This document shows, piece after piece, positions 1 to 6,440 of a stretch of 6,708 nt of DNA. Position 1 is the first letter of the stretch. Each line of letters begins with the position of its first letter. The stretch lies in NCBI GenBank assembly GCA_035255485.1, contig DATEZO010000300.1:1-6708 (forward strand), given 5' to 3'. The translations under genes and the position numbers were made by a program. The notes beneath the pieces were generated by a model. The model did not search any database and was not told the DNA's origin. It saw nothing but the letters and a program-made list of their open reading frames with translations. Source of the DNA: DATEZO01 sp035255485 (lineage in GTDB: Bacteria > Pseudomonadota > Gammaproteobacteria > Burkholderiales > Burkholderiaceae_D).

Positions 1-539
1 CCAACAACCGCATGGCTGTGCACCACCAGCATGCCGAGCCTTGGCGCGTGACGCTGGTCGATACCGGAGCCAATACGATGACCGGTGGGCGCTTGCGGCG
101 TGTCAAGGATTACCTGCCCGCGGACGAGCCGTTTTGCTTCACTTACGGCGACGGCGTGGCCGATATTGACGTGACTGCAGAAATCGCCTTCCACATGGCA
201 CACGGACGGATGGCCACGGTGGCCGCAGTGCAGCCTCCCGGACGCTATGGCGCACTGCTGCGTGATGGCGATGCGGTACGTGGCTTCCAGGAAAAACCGC
301 AAGGCGATGGCGGCTGGATCAATGGCGGCTTTTTCGTCCTGCACCCCAAGGCCATCGACCTGATTGCGGGCGACGCCACCAGCTGGGAGCAAGAACCGAT
401 GACTGTCCTGTCTGCGGAAAACCAGTTGCGCGCTTTTGAACACAACGGCTTCTGGCAACCAATGGACACGCTGCGCGAAAAAAACATGCTGGAAGACCTG
501 TGGCAATCGGATCAAGCTCCTTGGAAGGTTTGGAAATGA
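1..539 (+). CDS. rfbF: Glucose-1-phosphate cytidylyltransferase, 3' part (5' end outside window)
   Basis: This enzyme makes CDP-glucose and pyrophosphate from CTP and alpha-D-glucose-1-phosphate in the cytoplasm, the first committed step of CDP-6-deoxysugar synthesis. The reading frame is open from base 3 (Asn-Asn-Arg, then the Met at 12), so that Met is internal. About 178 residues are present; family members are near 257, so roughly the first 80, including the N-terminal nucleotide-binding glycine-rich loop, are missing. Family signatures seen are EPWRVTLVDTG, MTGGRL, TYGDGVADID (bases about 141-170, with the metal/substrate-site Asp), FQEKPQGDG, INGGFFVL, WEQEP and FWQPMDTLREK near the C-terminus. 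These match Salmonella RfbF/Yersinia DdhA closely as I recall them. The stop at 537-539 overlaps the next start in an ATGA junction. The truncation is due to the window edge and is not a lesion. Identification is secure. Confidence 0.95.
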   Translation, partial: NNRMAVHHQHAEPWRVTLVDTGANTMTGGRLRRVKDYLPADEPFCFTYGDGVADIDVTAEIAFHMAHGRMATVAAVQPPGRYGALLRDGDAVRGFQEKPQGDGGWINGGFFVLHPKAIDLIAGDATSWEQEPMTVLSAENQLRAFEHNGFWQPMDTLREKNMLEDLWQSDQAPWKVWK

Positions 540-1606
540 CGGGAATGCATTCCCTGCCGGCCGCTTATTCGGGGCGCCGGGTTTTCCTTACCGGCCATAC
601 CGGTTTCAAGGGTTCATGGCTGGCGCTCTGGCTGGCACGCATGGGAGCGCGTGTGACCGGCTATGCGCTGGCGCCGTCCACTGTGCCCAGCATGTTCGAG
701 CTGGCCGATGTGAAGAGCACATTGGAGCGGCATATTGTGGCTGATATCCGCGACGCCGCAACATTGGCCACCGCAATGCGGGAAGCGTCTCCAGAAGTAG
801 TCTTCCACCTTGCGGCCCAGCCTCTGGTGCGACTGTCGTACCGTGAACCGGCAGCGACCTGGTCCACCAACGTGATGGGAACAGTGCACGTGCTGGAAGC
901 GGTGCGCGCCTGCCCCAGCGTGAAAGCGGTCGTGATCGTCACCACCGACAAGTGCTACGAGAACCGGGAATGGCTATGGGGCTATCGGGAAAACGACCCG
1001 CTCGGCGGCAACGACCCTTACAGCGCAAGCAAGGCCGCGACCGAACTCGCGACGCAAAGCTATCGCAAGAGTTTCTTCACAAGCGGCGGCCCGTTGCTTG
1101 CATCGGCGCGGGCAGGGAATGTTATCGGCGGCGGCGACTGGAGCGAAGACAGGCTGATTCCCGATGCCGCCCGCTCTGTTGCCAGTCACCGCCCGTTGCT
1201 GATTCGCAATCCGGAAGCAACACGCCCTTGGCAGCATGTACTGGAATCGTTGCATGGCTATCTGCTGCTGGCTTCACGCTTGCTGGCCGGCGACACGACG
1301 TTGGCGGACGCCTTCAACTTTGGACCGGATGCTGCCGATAATGTTTCCGTCGCCAGCGTGCTGACCCGCCTGCAGGGACACTGGCCGGAACTGCAATGGC
1401 AACTAGAAACGCAGACCGCCGCACCCCACGAAGCGCGTTTCCTGTACCTCGACTCGAGCAAAGCGCGGCGACTTCTGGATTGGGCGCCTGTCTGGAACCT
1501 GGAGACGGGATTGGAAAAAACCGCACATTGGTATCGGACCGTACAGCAGCATCCGTCTGCAGCACGGGCCATCACTGAACAACAGCTGGATCAATTTTGC
1601 TCATGA
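536..1606 (+). CDS. rfbG: CDP-glucose 4,6-dehydratase
   Basis: Converts CDP-D-glucose to CDP-4-keto-6-deoxy-D-glucose using tightly bound NAD+. The 356-residue product is the normal length for RfbG/DdhB. It is an extended SDR: Rossmann motif GHTGFKG at residues 20-26, HLAAQPLVR at about 91-99, the active-site TTDK at 136-139 and the catalytic YSASK (Tyr162, Lys166). NVIGGGDW at 195-202 and RPWQHVLE at about 230-237 are typical of CDP-glucose dehydratases. I chose the ATG at 536 over an in-frame GTG at 500 because it forms an ATGA overlap with the rfbF stop and has GGAAGG at 523-528, seven bases upstream. The start at 500 would add 12 residues lying inside rfbF. A second Met four codons in (545) is possible but less well placed. 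Its product is the 4-keto intermediate needed by the downstream C-methyltransferase and epimerase. Confidence 0.95.
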   Translation: MTGMHSLPAAYSGRRVFLTGHTGFKGSWLALWLARMGARVTGYALAPSTVPSMFELADVKSTLERHIVADIRDAATLATAMREASPEVVFHLAAQPLVRLSYREPAATWSTNVMGTVHVLEAVRACPSVKAVVIVTTDKCYENREWLWGYRENDPLGGNDPYSASKAATELATQSYRKSFFTSGGPLLASARAGNVIGGGDWSEDRLIPDAARSVASHRPLLIRNPEATRPWQHVLESLHGYLLLASRLLAGDTTLADAFNFGPDAADNVSVASVLTRLQGHWPELQWQLETQTAAPHEARFLYLDSSKARRLLDWAPVWNLETGLEKTAHWYRTVQQHPSAARAITEQQLDQFCS

Positions 1607-2844
1607 CCGCTACGTCGACCTGCTGCCGCGCCTGCCGCGCACCGCTCACGCATACCTTTGCCGATCTCGGCCTTTCCCCGATCTCCAATGCTTTCGTCAA
1701 GCAGGAGGATGCGAAACGCGGCGAAATGTTCTACCCGCTCCATGCGCTGGTGTGCGATCGCTGCTGGCTGGTGCAACTAGCAGACGTGGCGCGGGCCGAA
1801 ACCCATTTTCACGACGACTACGCCTACTTCTCCTCCTACTCCAGTTCCTGGCTGGCGCATGCGCGCCGCTATGTGGAGGCGATGATCCCGCGCTTCGGCC
1901 TCAATGCTGCCAGCCGGGTGGTCGAGATTGCAAGCAACGACGGTTACCTGTTGCAGTATTTCGTCCAGGCCGGCATACCCTGCCTCGGAGTAGAGCCGAC
2001 TGCAAACACGGCCGCGGCGGCGCGCAAGATCGGCGTGGAGAGCCGGGAGCTGTTCTTCGGCAGAGATACCGCAGCACAGCTTGCAGCGGAAGGAGGACTG
2101 GTCGATCTACTACTGGGCAACAACGTGCTGGCCCATGTCCCCGACATTAATGATTTCATCGGCGGGATGCCATTTTTGCTGAAACCGGAAGGCGTTATCA
2201 CGCTGGAGTTCCCCCACCTGCTCAACCTGATCGCGCAGAATCAGTTCGATACCTTGTACCACGAGCACTATTCCTATCTGTCGCTGACGGCGCTCATGCC
2301 TCTGTTTAAGCACGCCGGACTCCGCGTCTTCGATGTCGAACATCTGCCCACGCACGGCGGCAGCCTGCGCGTATATGCCTGTCATCGGCGGGCGAAACAC
2401 TGCGCGTCGGATGCGGTTGCCGCCTGTCTCGACCAGGAGAACGTCGCCGGGCTTCTCCACTTGCCCACCTACACAGCGTTTGGCGAAAAAGTGCGCGAGA
2501 CCAAGAGGGCATTGCTGGAATTCCTGATAGATGCCAAGCGAAAAGGTGCACGCATCGCTGCATATGGCGCAGCCGCCAAGGGAAACACGCTACTCAATTA
2601 CTGTGGCGTCGGCACCGATTTCATCGACTACGTGGTCGACAAGAGTCCGGTGAAGCAGGGGCGCCTGCTTCCGGGCACGCGAATCCCGGTGCGCGCACCG
2701 CAAACCGTGTTCGACAACAAGCCCGACTACCTGCTGATCCTGCCATGGAATATCAAGGACGAAGTGATGCAGCAGATGGCGGGCATACGTGACTGGGGCG
2801 GCCGCTTCGTGTTGCCGATCCCGACCGTCGAGGTCATGCAATGA
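1603..2844 (+). CDS. SAM-dependent sugar C-methyltransferase (TylC3/NovU/TcaB9 family)
   Basis: Predicted to transfer a methyl group from SAM to a ring carbon next to the C4 ketone of a nucleotide sugar (C3 in TylC3/TcaB9, C5 in NovU). The 413 residues match the family length. Domains in order: an N-terminal zinc-binding domain with C8-x2-C11 and C51-x2-C54; a class I SAM fold with VVEIASNDGYLL at about 106-117 and LGNNVLAHVPD at 171-181; the YHEH motif at 219-222, corresponding to the Tyr/Glu/His catalytic group reported for TcaB9 (recalled from memory); and a C-terminal domain with YGAAAKGNTLLNY at 321-333. The start is ATG 1603, inside an ATGA overlap with rfbG; an upstream TTG at 1597 is less likely. 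The Shine-Dalgarno is weak (GGA at 1588-1590), so translation probably depends on coupling to rfbG. The family is secure. The methylated carbon, C3 or C5, cannot be read from sequence. Confidence 0.9.
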   Translation: MTATSTCCRACRAPLTHTFADLGLSPISNAFVKQEDAKRGEMFYPLHALVCDRCWLVQLADVARAETHFHDDYAYFSSYSSSWLAHARRYVEAMIPRFGLNAASRVVEIASNDGYLLQYFVQAGIPCLGVEPTANTAAAARKIGVESRELFFGRDTAAQLAAEGGLVDLLLGNNVLAHVPDINDFIGGMPFLLKPEGVITLEFPHLLNLIAQNQFDTLYHEHYSYLSLTALMPLFKHAGLRVFDVEHLPTHGGSLRVYACHRRAKHCASDAVAACLDQENVAGLLHLPTYTAFGEKVRETKRALLEFLIDAKRKGARIAAYGAAAKGNTLLNYCGVGTDFIDYVVDKSPVKQGRLLPGTRIPVRAPQTVFDNKPDYLLILPWNIKDEVMQQMAGIRDWGGRFVLPIPTVEVMQ

Positions 2845-3380
2845 GGTTTACGCCAACGCCACTGCCCGGCGCCTTCTTGATCGACATCGAACCAATAGAG
2901 GATGAGCGTGGCTTTTTTGCGCGGACCCTTTGCGAGGAAGAATTCTTCCGCAATGGCTTGAACCCGCGTTTCATCCAGCAGAGCGTATCGTGGAACCCGC
3001 ACCCCGGCACATTACGCGGCCTGCATTACCAGGCAGTTCCGCATGAGGAAGAAAAGCTCGTGCGCGCCACGCGAGGGGCAGTATTCGATGTGATTGTCGA
3101 CCTGCGGCAAGATTCGCCGACCTTCGGACGCTGGTTCGGCACCGAACTGTCCGCCGACAACCGTCGCCAGATCTACATCCCGTGCGGAATGGCGCATGGC
3201 TTCCAGACACTGGTCCCGGACACCGAAATGTCATACGCCATGACCGCCCCCTTCCATCGCGATGCCGCGCGCGGTCTGCGCTGGGACGATCCCTCTCTCG
3301 GAGTTCAATGGCCCCATTGCGGCAACCGCCTGATTTCCGACAAGGACCGAGCCTTGCCATTACTGCAGGAGTTGAAATGA
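2841..3380 (+). CDS. RmlC-like nucleotide-deoxysugar epimerase
   Basis: A cupin-fold epimerase that inverts C3 and/or C5 of a 4-keto-6-deoxysugar. Length is 179 residues, typical for RmlC. Visible hallmarks are DERGFFAR at 21-28, QQSVSWN at 46-52, RGLHYQ at 59-64 with the catalytic-base His62, the metal-less cupin core, IPCGMAHGF at 113-121, Tyr132 at the usual catalytic-acid position, and RGLRWDDP at 144-151. The position six residues after Tyr132 is Phe138, where RmlC proteins commonly have Tyr. Databases would call this dTDP-4-dehydrorhamnose 3,5-epimerase, but with rfbF/rfbG upstream and no rmlA/B/D in the window the substrate is more likely CDP-linked. If C3 already carries the added methyl it has no exchangeable proton, so only C5 could then be epimerised. 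The start is ATG 2841 in an ATGA overlap, with GAGGT at 2830-2834. Confidence 0.9.
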   Translation: MRFTPTPLPGAFLIDIEPIEDERGFFARTLCEEEFFRNGLNPRFIQQSVSWNPHPGTLRGLHYQAVPHEEEKLVRATRGAVFDVIVDLRQDSPTFGRWFGTELSADNRRQIYIPCGMAHGFQTLVPDTEMSYAMTAPFHRDAARGLRWDDPSLGVQWPHCGNRLISDKDRALPLLQELK

Positions 3381-3865
3381 TTGAAATTCACCCCTCGGCA
3401 AAGATTTCAGCTCTGGCGGATATCGAAGACTCGGTGCGCGGGACAAGGATCATCATCGATGAAGAAGTCGTCATCGATTCCTTCGTTAAGATCAAACCAG
3501 CTGGCGGCAGCGGCGATCTAGTTATCGGCCCCAAAAGTGTCATCAATTCCGGCTGCGTACTGTACACAGGCAACGGCATCCGCATCGGCACCGGCGTGGC
3601 CATCGCTGCAAATTGCACGTTTGCTCCGGTCAACCATGAATACAAACACCGCAATATCCCCATTCGCAGCCAGGGTTTCCGCGCCAGCAAGGGAGGCATC
3701 GTCATAGGTGACGACGTCTGGATCGGCGCCAACTGCATTCTCCTGGATGGCAGCGTGATCGGCGATGGCTGCGTCGTCGCAGCCGGCTCCGTCGTACGTG
3801 GCGGTCTCGAGCCGTACGGAATTTACGGCGGCAATCCGCTGATGAAACTGGGAGAGCGGAAGTGA
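3377..3865 (+). CDS. Hexapeptide-repeat (left-handed beta-helix) acyltransferase, probably sugar O-acetyltransferase
   Basis: A 162-residue cytoplasmic acyltransferase of the WbbJ/maltose-acetyltransferase type, expected to work as a trimer. Isoleucine/valine-led hexapeptide turns run through most of the chain (for example IIIDEEVVI at about 25-33, IRIGTGVAI at 68-76, IVIGDDVWIGANCILLDGSV at about 108-127 and IGDGCVVAAGSVV at 128-140). The loop PVNHEYKHR at 84-92 carries the likely catalytic His87 and is followed by NIPIRSQGF, as in sugar O-acetyltransferases. It ends with YGIYGGNPLMKLG, the usual C-terminal NPAK-like segment. The start is ATG 3377 in an ATGA overlap, with AGGAG at 3367-3371 five bases away. 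A much longer upstream-extended frame (from 3182) would run back through the epimerase gene and is rejected. The acyl donor (acetyl-CoA is usual) and acceptor hydroxyl or amine are not determined. No aminotransferase is present, which favours an O-acyl product. Confidence 0.88.
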   Translation: MIEIHPSAKISALADIEDSVRGTRIIIDEEVVIDSFVKIKPAGGSGDLVIGPKSVINSGCVLYTGNGIRIGTGVAIAANCTFAPVNHEYKHRNIPIRSQGFRASKGGIVIGDDVWIGANCILLDGSVIGDGCVVAAGSVVRGGLEPYGIYGGNPLMKLGERK

Positions 3866-4674
3866 AATACACCGTCCTTGGCGCAACAGGATTCATCGGG
3901 CGCCATCTGGTGAGTTCACTGGTTAATGCCGGACACGATGTATATGCGCCGCCCAAGACCTCCAGTGAAATATTCAGCCGGCCGCTTGGTCACGTGTTGT
4001 ACAGCATCGGCCTGACGGCTGACTTCCGATCGCGACCATTTGACACCGTGCGAGCACATGCCTCGGTGCTGGCCGATGTTCTCGAAAAGGCGGACTTCGA
4101 CTCGCTCGTCTACCTGTCTTCTACCCGCGTATACAGCCGCAGTTGCACAGGAAAGGAAACGGCATCCCTGGCGGTTAATACGTCCGATCCCTCCGACCTC
4201 TACAACATTTCCAAGCTGGCGGGCGAATCCCTGTGCCGCTCATGCTGCAGGCAGAACGTGAAAGTGGCGCGTCTGTCCAATGTTGTCGGCCACGATCATG
4301 GATCGGAAAATTTTCTTTTCGCATTGATACGGGAAGCGCTCTCCGGTCGAATCGAACTGCAGTCCGATCCCGACTCCGCAAAAGACTACATATTGCTGGA
4401 AAACGTACTGTCGCTGCTGCCGCGAATCGGCCCAGAAGGCAGCGAATGGATTTACAACGTCGCCAGCGGCATCAACATTCGCCATCGCGACCTCGTTAAC
4501 CGGCTGGCCGACCTGACCGGATGTGATGTCGTGCTGCGTCCGGAGGGTGCGCTTTCCGATTTCCCCATGATCGACACCACGAGGATTCGTTCCGAATTCG
4601 GGTTCGTCCCAGGGGCGATTCTCGATTCACTGCCACTCCTGATAACAGCATTCCAGGCGAGACCGAATCCATAA
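3862..4674 (+). CDS. NAD(P)-dependent SDR epimerase/dehydratase-like protein, probable 4-ketoreductase
   Basis: A 270-residue extended/atypical SDR. It has the nucleotide-binding GATGFIG at residues 7-13, IGLTADFR at 49-56, the strand YLSSTRVY at 84-91 supplying Ser/Thr of the active site, and YNISK (Tyr114, Lys118), followed by ARLSNVVG at 136-143. The C-terminal part has YNVASG at 198-203 and RIRSEFGF at 241-248. In this operon a reductase is still needed to convert the methylated 4-keto sugar to a stable 4-hydroxy sugar, and this is the only candidate in the window; that role is an inference from context. Single-site epimerase activity is the alternative. The start is GTG at 3862 in a GTGA overlap with the acyltransferase, supported by GGGAG at 3850-3854. 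No nearby in-frame ATG competes. A Cys-rich stretch (CRSCCR, 125-130) is odd, but no metal site is evident. Confidence 0.82.
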   Translation: MKYTVLGATGFIGRHLVSSLVNAGHDVYAPPKTSSEIFSRPLGHVLYSIGLTADFRSRPFDTVRAHASVLADVLEKADFDSLVYLSSTRVYSRSCTGKETASLAVNTSDPSDLYNISKLAGESLCRSCCRQNVKVARLSNVVGHDHGSENFLFALIREALSGRIELQSDPDSAKDYILLENVLSLLPRIGPEGSEWIYNVASGINIRHRDLVNRLADLTGCDVVLRPEGALSDFPMIDTTRIRSEFGFVPGAILDSLPLLITAFQARPNP

Positions 4675-4680
4675 CGTTAT
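4671..4680. repeat. 10-bp perfect palindrome at the end of the SDR gene
   Basis: ATAACGTTAT reads identically on both strands. It spans the SDR stop codon (4672-4674) and the first bases of the 32-base gap before the next gene. It does not extend on either side. It could be a small protein-binding site or chance; no T-tract makes it a terminator. Confidence 0.3.
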
Positions 4681-4696
4681 ACACCTGCACTTGACC

Positions 4697-4700
4697 GGAG
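4697..4700 (+). promoter_or_regulatory. Ribosome binding site that fixes a TTG start
   Basis: GGAG lies six bases before TTG 4707. No ATG or GTG in frame is near it; the next in-frame Met is about 56 codons in and would delete conserved sequence. This site is the main evidence for the TTG start of the TylF-like gene. Confidence 0.7.
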
Positions 4701-4706
4701 CATATC

Positions 4707-5453
4707 TTGCACAACTATCTGACGACAGCGTTCTACGGACTGAACAATCATCCGGAATTTGTAAAAGGCGTTCAGCATGCCCTCAACCAGATCGCGGGCC
4801 AGAACGGTATTTATACGGGTGACAACCTCTTTACCTATCATCGCAACCTGAGCTTTCTCGAAGATGAAAAGCTGATGACGGCGTTCCGCAAGCATGCCGA
4901 AACGCAGGTCGAGCAGTCAATCTTGTGGCGCATAGCGACTGTAACCTGGGGCGCAAGAAACGGCATGCGCTTGGAGGGAGATTTTGTTGAAATAGCGTGC
5001 TACAAGGGCACGACTGCACGGGTTGTGTGTGATTATGTGGACTTCGCGTCCCATACGGATCGCCATTATTATCTGTATGACCTGTTCGATCACGACCCCA
5101 ACATGCCTCACCATGCTATGCCGGAGCATAGTCGCGAGCTTTATGCAAAAGTGAAGCAACGTTTTGCCGACACCCCCAACGTCACCGTCACGCAAGGGAA
5201 GGTACCAGATGTTCTCGCGGATGTCGCACCGGAGAAAATCGCTTTCATGCATCTCGATCTCAACAATGCCGATGCCGAGGTCGGTGCGTTGGAAGTACTA
5301 TTCGACCGAATGGTGCCCGGCGCCGTACTCGTCCTCGATGATTATGGCTGGCTGGGTTATCGCGAACAAAAACTTGCGGAAGACCCGTGGTTTGAAAAGC
5401 GCGGCTACCGCGTGCTGGAATTACCCACGGGGCAAGGCCTTTTGATTAAATAA
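4707..5453 (+). CDS. TylF/MycF/NovP-type SAM-dependent O-methyltransferase
   Basis: Predicted metal-dependent sugar O-methyltransferase of 248 residues, close to the family's usual length. Seen: GDFVEIACYKGTTARVV at about 91-107 (SAM site, Glu95), YLYDLFDHD at 122-130 (the second SAM-contacting strand), and the acidic metal-site residues Asp184 (HLDLNN) and Asp211-Asp212 (VLDDYG), placed like the Mg-binding aspartates described for MycF. It ends with the family-like GQGLLIK. TylF, MycF and NovP methylate hydroxyls of deoxysugars late in assembly, some after transfer to the acceptor, so this enzyme could act on the nucleotide sugar or on the finished glycan. The start is TTG 4707 with GGAG at 4697-4700. 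It follows the SDR by 32 bases, the first real gap in the operon. Spot GC counts (4741-4800 31/60, 4981-5040 28/60, 5041-5100 30/60) are lower than in rfbG (601-660 40/60, 661-720 38/60), hinting at a separate origin. Confidence 0.82.
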   Translation: MHNYLTTAFYGLNNHPEFVKGVQHALNQIAGQNGIYTGDNLFTYHRNLSFLEDEKLMTAFRKHAETQVEQSILWRIATVTWGARNGMRLEGDFVEIACYKGTTARVVCDYVDFASHTDRHYYLYDLFDHDPNMPHHAMPEHSRELYAKVKQRFADTPNVTVTQGKVPDVLADVAPEKIAFMHLDLNNADAEVGALEVLFDRMVPGAVLVLDDYGWLGYREQKLAEDPWFEKRGYRVLELPTGQGLLIK

Positions 5454-5469
5454 CGACAGGATAGAAGCA

Positions 5470-6249
5470 ATGGATCCCATTCAGCAGTTTGAAGAAGAAG
5501 CGCGAACCCGTACCGAGTCATTCGGTCGCGATCAGGAGCTCCAATCCCTTTCCCGAAACTGGCTTGAAGCGTCGATGGCACGCCAGTACGTCTATAACTT
5601 CCGCTGGATGGGACGCCCGATTATCCAGTATCCGCAAGACATGGTCGGGATGCAGGAACTGATCTGGCAAGTGCGTCCGGATTTGATCATCGAAACCGGC
5701 ATTGCGCACGGCGGCTCCCTAATGCTGAGCGCCTCGATGCTGGCCTTGTTGGACATGTCCGATGCCATCGAGGCCGGCGCAACGATGGATCCGAAGGTTT
5801 CACAGCGCAAGGTGCTGGGTATCGATATCGACATTCGCCAGCATAATCGGGCGGCCATCGAAGCACATCCGATGGCAAGCCGGATTCAGATGATTCAGGG
5901 ATCGTCCATTGCGCCGGAGGTGGTTGCGCAAGTCAAGGCTGTCGCAGCCGGATATAAGCGGGTGCTGGTATGCCTAGATTCCATGCACACTCACGATCAT
6001 GTGCTTGCCGAACTAAATGCATATGCCCCGCTGGTTTCGGCAGGAAGCTATTGCGTCGTGTTCGATACCTTTGTGGAGGATATGCCGCCACGGTTTTTCA
6101 AGGATCGCCCATGGGATGTGGGCAACAATCCGAAAACAGCGGTCTGGGAATATCTCAAGGGTCATCCGGAATTTGAGATCGACAAGGGCATCCAGAACCA
6201 ATTGCAAGTCACTGTCGCGCCCGACGGCTTTCTGAAGCGAACACGATAA
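5470..6249 (+). CDS. CmcI/rhamnosyl-O-methyltransferase family protein ('cephalosporin hydroxylase')
   Basis: A 259-residue class I SAM-methyltransferase-fold protein of the CmcI family. Motifs: QYPQDMVGMQELIW at 53-66, IIETGIAHGGS at 73-83 (SAM glycine-rich loop), LGIDIDIR at 116-123, VLVCLDSMHTHDHV at about 165-178 with Asp170, VVFDTFVEDMPP at 196-207, and RPWDVGNNPKTAVWEYL at 213-229. The database name comes from CmcI of cephamycin synthesis and is misleading here. Mycobacterial relatives O-methylate rhamnose in glycolipids, and a second sugar O-methyltransferase is the sensible role. In CmcI the metal is held by an Asp and a Glu-Asp pair (recalled as D160, E186, D187); here the pair aligns with Phe198-Asp199, so metal binding may differ, though VVFDT seems usual in bacterial polysaccharide-locus homologues. 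The start is ATG 5470 with AGGAT at 5458-5462, 16 bases after the previous stop. It is the last gene before a hairpin. Confidence 0.85.
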   Translation: MDPIQQFEEEARTRTESFGRDQELQSLSRNWLEASMARQYVYNFRWMGRPIIQYPQDMVGMQELIWQVRPDLIIETGIAHGGSLMLSASMLALLDMSDAIEAGATMDPKVSQRKVLGIDIDIRQHNRAAIEAHPMASRIQMIQGSSIAPEVVAQVKAVAAGYKRVLVCLDSMHTHDHVLAELNAYAPLVSAGSYCVVFDTFVEDMPPRFFKDRPWDVGNNPKTAVWEYLKGHPEFEIDKGIQNQLQVTVAPDGFLKRTR

Positions 6250-6257
6250 CGGTTTGC

Positions 6258-6289
6258 GGTGGCGCAGCCGCACGACGTGGTGCGCCACC
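6258..6289 (+). terminator. Perfect 9-bp inverted repeat after the last sugar gene, candidate terminator or 3'-end hairpin
   Basis: GGTGGCGCA at 6258-6266 is the exact reverse complement of TGCGCCACC at 6281-6289, with a 14-base loop that contains a small inner pairing (CAC 6271-6273 with GTG 6277-6279). It begins eight bases after the stop codon at 6249. The stem is GC-rich, as in terminators, but the bases after it (TCGTCTCCAG) contain no run of T, so it is not a textbook intrinsic terminator. It may protect the mRNA 3' end, work with Rho, or terminate weakly. Confidence 0.5.
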
Positions 6290-6413
6290 TCGTCTCCAGT
6301 CGATCACGCCAATCTGTCCGCCCGATCTCCCGCGAGACAATCTCCTCCTTTCCCCGGTTCGCATGGCGCCACATCCACGTCGGCTCATCGCGGAACAAAT
6401 TCAAGCGACGTAC

Positions 6414-6440
6414 TAAAGATTTTCCCGATCCATCCGAATA
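6414..6440 (+). promoter_or_regulatory. Weak upstream sigma-28-like promoter site
   Basis: TAAAGATT at 6414-6421 matches seven of eight positions of the enterobacterial FliA -35 consensus (TAAAGTTT). Eleven bases later comes TCCGAATA at 6433-6440, which matches only five of eight positions of the -10 consensus (GCCGATAA). The spacing is right but the -10 is poor. It could be a second, weak flagellin promoter, a decayed duplicate, or chance. Confidence 0.28.

Noticed and set aside
500..535. GTG start at 500 for rfbG
   Set aside because: It would add 12 unconserved residues inside rfbF; ATG 536 has GGAAGG at the right distance and makes the same ATGA overlap as the following junctions.
952..1341. 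Open frame of 129 aa on the + strand inside rfbG
   Set aside because: Alternative frame of a gene whose motifs are intact throughout; Arg-rich and without a recognisable fold or Shine-Dalgarno.
1752..2150. Open frame of 132 aa on the + strand inside the C-methyltransferase
   Set aside because: Shadow frame; the overlapping gene shows its SAM motifs in the other frame over the same interval.
2971..3360. Long open frame on the - strand (129 aa), opposite the RmlC-like gene
   Set aside because: It lies wholly within a well-supported coding gene on the other strand, has an Arg/Gly/Ser-rich composition typical of a GC-rich shadow frame, and matches no family.
3182..3376. N-terminal extension of the acyltransferase back to 3182
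   Set aside because: It would read through the 3' third of the epimerase gene. The ATG at 3377 has a good Shine-Dalgarno and starts the beta-helix directly.
4691..4719. Possible sigma-70 promoter with TTGACC at 4691-4696 before the TylF-like gene
   Set aside because: A -10 at correct spacing would fall inside the coding sequence after the TTG start, and the bases there match TATAAT poorly.
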